7,916 nucleotides of DNA from Bacillota bacterium (GTDB lineage: Bacteria; Bacillota; Clostridia; Christensenellales; Aristaeellaceae): positions 1 through 7,916 of the forward strand of contig JAGVSV010000225.1 of NCBI GenBank assembly GCA_019137115.1. Direction: 5' to 3'. The notes under the pieces were generated by a model, which saw nothing but the letters and a program-made list of their open reading frames with translations, made no database searches and had not been told where the DNA came from. Shown here piece by piece: positions 7,110 to 7,916 of the stretch (its first letter is position 1; every line of letters starts with the position of its first letter). The translations under genes and the position numbers were made by a program.

Positions 7110-7916
7110 AACAGCGCGGGTTTGCCCTGTTGTTGGCGGTCGTTTTGTTTCTGACCGCGCCCGCACTTGCCGTACAGGTGGATGACGGCAGCCTGCCACA
7201 GGTGCTGACCTATCACGGCGTACTGGCACTGGTGAACCGCGCAAGCAAGGTGACCAAGAAATACGTGCCTGAGGATCTGGTTGTACCACAGGTGGCGATG
7301 CGCAGAAAGGGCGAGGAACAAGGCATCCGCATGCGCCTTTCCGCCGCGCGTGCCCTGGAGCGGATGTTTGAGGAAGCGCTGGCGCAAGGGCACACCCTGA
7401 TCGCTGCGTCCGGGTACCGCAGCTTTGGCGTGCAGGACCTGCGCTTCCAGGCCAAGGTCAAGGAAGTCGGCACCAAGGAGAAAGCCTGGCGCACCGTTGC
7501 ACCGGCGGGCGCCAGCGAGCACCAGCTCGGGCTGGCGATGGATCTGCAAAGCCCGTCCATGCCACGGCTCAACCGCGCGTTTGGCGAAACGCCGGAAGGC
7601 ATCTGGGTTGCCCAGAATGCCCATCGCTATGGTTTTGTGATACGGTACCAGCGGTCGTGGACGGAAACCACCGGTTATCTGTACGATCCTTGGCATGTAC
7701 GGTATCTGGGTATCGCGCACGCTACGGCGGTGTCGGCGCTGAATATACCCTATGAGGACTACTACGAAGCGCTCAAATCCATACCGGAGTATGCATTGCT
7801 TGGTGCCACCGATGTGCTTCTGACGGGCCTGGTTTCTGCTATCCGGTCAGGAGACTTGGCATTGCTGCAGCAGCTGATGTCCGCTGCGCCTGACGAGCAG
7901 GACGCGGCGCTGCAGA
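7106..7916 (+). CDS. Exported VanY-type carboxypeptidase (M15B), paralogue 3 of 3, 3'-truncated by window edge
   Basis: From GTG 7106 the frame stays open to the window end, giving 270 residues so far. The signal peptide is textbook: MKQR, a hydrophobic core 6-18 and APALA before V23. The domain shows LVNRASKVTKKYVPEDL (42-58), SGYRSF (102-107), SEHQLGLAMDL with zinc ligands H139 and D146, and DPWHVRYLG with zinc ligand H197. The usual catalytic Glu of E-P-W-H is Asp here (D194); Asp serves this role in some related LAS endopeptidases, so activity may be kept. The tail after the domain (from about 205) is at least 65 residues, longer than in paralogue 1. The first in-frame ATG (7298) would delete the signal peptide, so GTG 7106 is preferred despite only a weak GGTGG site (7095-7099). 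Its start overlaps the stop of paralogue 2 as GTGA. Confidence 0.9.
   Translation, partial: MKQRGFALLLAVVLFLTAPALAVQVDDGSLPQVLTYHGVLALVNRASKVTKKYVPEDLVVPQVAMRRKGEEQGIRMRLSAARALERMFEEALAQGHTLIAASGYRSFGVQDLRFQAKVKEVGTKEKAWRTVAPAGASEHQLGLAMDLQSPSMPRLNRAFGETPEGIWVAQNAHRYGFVIRYQRSWTETTGYLYDPWHVRYLGIAHATAVSALNIPYEDYYEALKSIPEYALLGATDVLLTGLVSAIRSGDLALLQQLMSAAPDEQDAALQ

Noticed and set aside
5596..7916. Vancomycin resistance cluster.
   Set aside because: The peptidases are VanY-like, but no vanR/S regulator, vanH dehydrogenase, D-Ala-D-Lac ligase or VanX is nearby. Ordinary wall-remodelling carboxypeptidases fit better.
1..7916. tRNA, rRNA, CRISPR array, insertion sequence or riboswitch.
   Set aside because: No cloverleaf, repeat-spacer array, transposase or terminal inverted repeats were seen. 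The only gap of note (2590-2664) is too short for a riboswitch.

Overview
The window looks like a chromosomal housekeeping segment of a G+C-rich, Gram-positive, Clostridia-like bacterium. Three things suggest this: the fakA(yloV)-recG gene order familiar from Firmicutes, strong AAGGAG-type ribosome binding sites mixed with TTG and GTG starts, and a long HflX form that I associate with Clostridia. The lineage call is an inference; no rRNA or other marker is present. All genes lie on the + strand and coding density is very high, with no gene-free stretch over 100 bases.

Layout: (1) 2-535, the 3' end of fakA, the kinase subunit that phosphorylates fatty acids held by FakB. (2) 532-2589, recG, the branch-migrating DNA helicase, overlapping fakA by ATGA. 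A terminator-like hairpin with a T tract (551-574) sits inside its first codons, so the true recG start and the transcriptional coupling to fakA are open questions. (3) 2590-2664, a short gap holding a near-consensus sigma-A promoter (TTGACA-17 nt-TACGAT) and a strong RBS. (4) 2665-3795, a NifS/IscS-type cysteine desulfurase. (5) 3812-5602, a 596-residue HflX ribosome-associated GTPase whose first ~185 residues carry a complete JAMM/MPN+ metalloprotease signature (E51, HTHP 94-97, S104, D107). (6) 5596-6282, 6279-7109 and 7106 to the window end: three tandem exported VanY-type (M15B) D,D-carboxypeptidase paralogues, each overlapping the gene before it by 4 or 7 bases.

From the promoter at 2606 onward, the desulfurase, hflX and the three peptidases read as one transcription unit with translational coupling. 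It joins sulfur delivery (tRNA thiolation or Fe-S), ribosome rescue under stress and trimming of cell-wall stem peptides. The functional link is not evident from sequence. The most interesting points are the JAMM-HflX fusion, the coupled triplet of wall peptidases (the third with Asp in place of the usual catalytic Glu), and the hairpin across the recG start. Nothing mobile, no RNA gene and no CRISPR array was seen.
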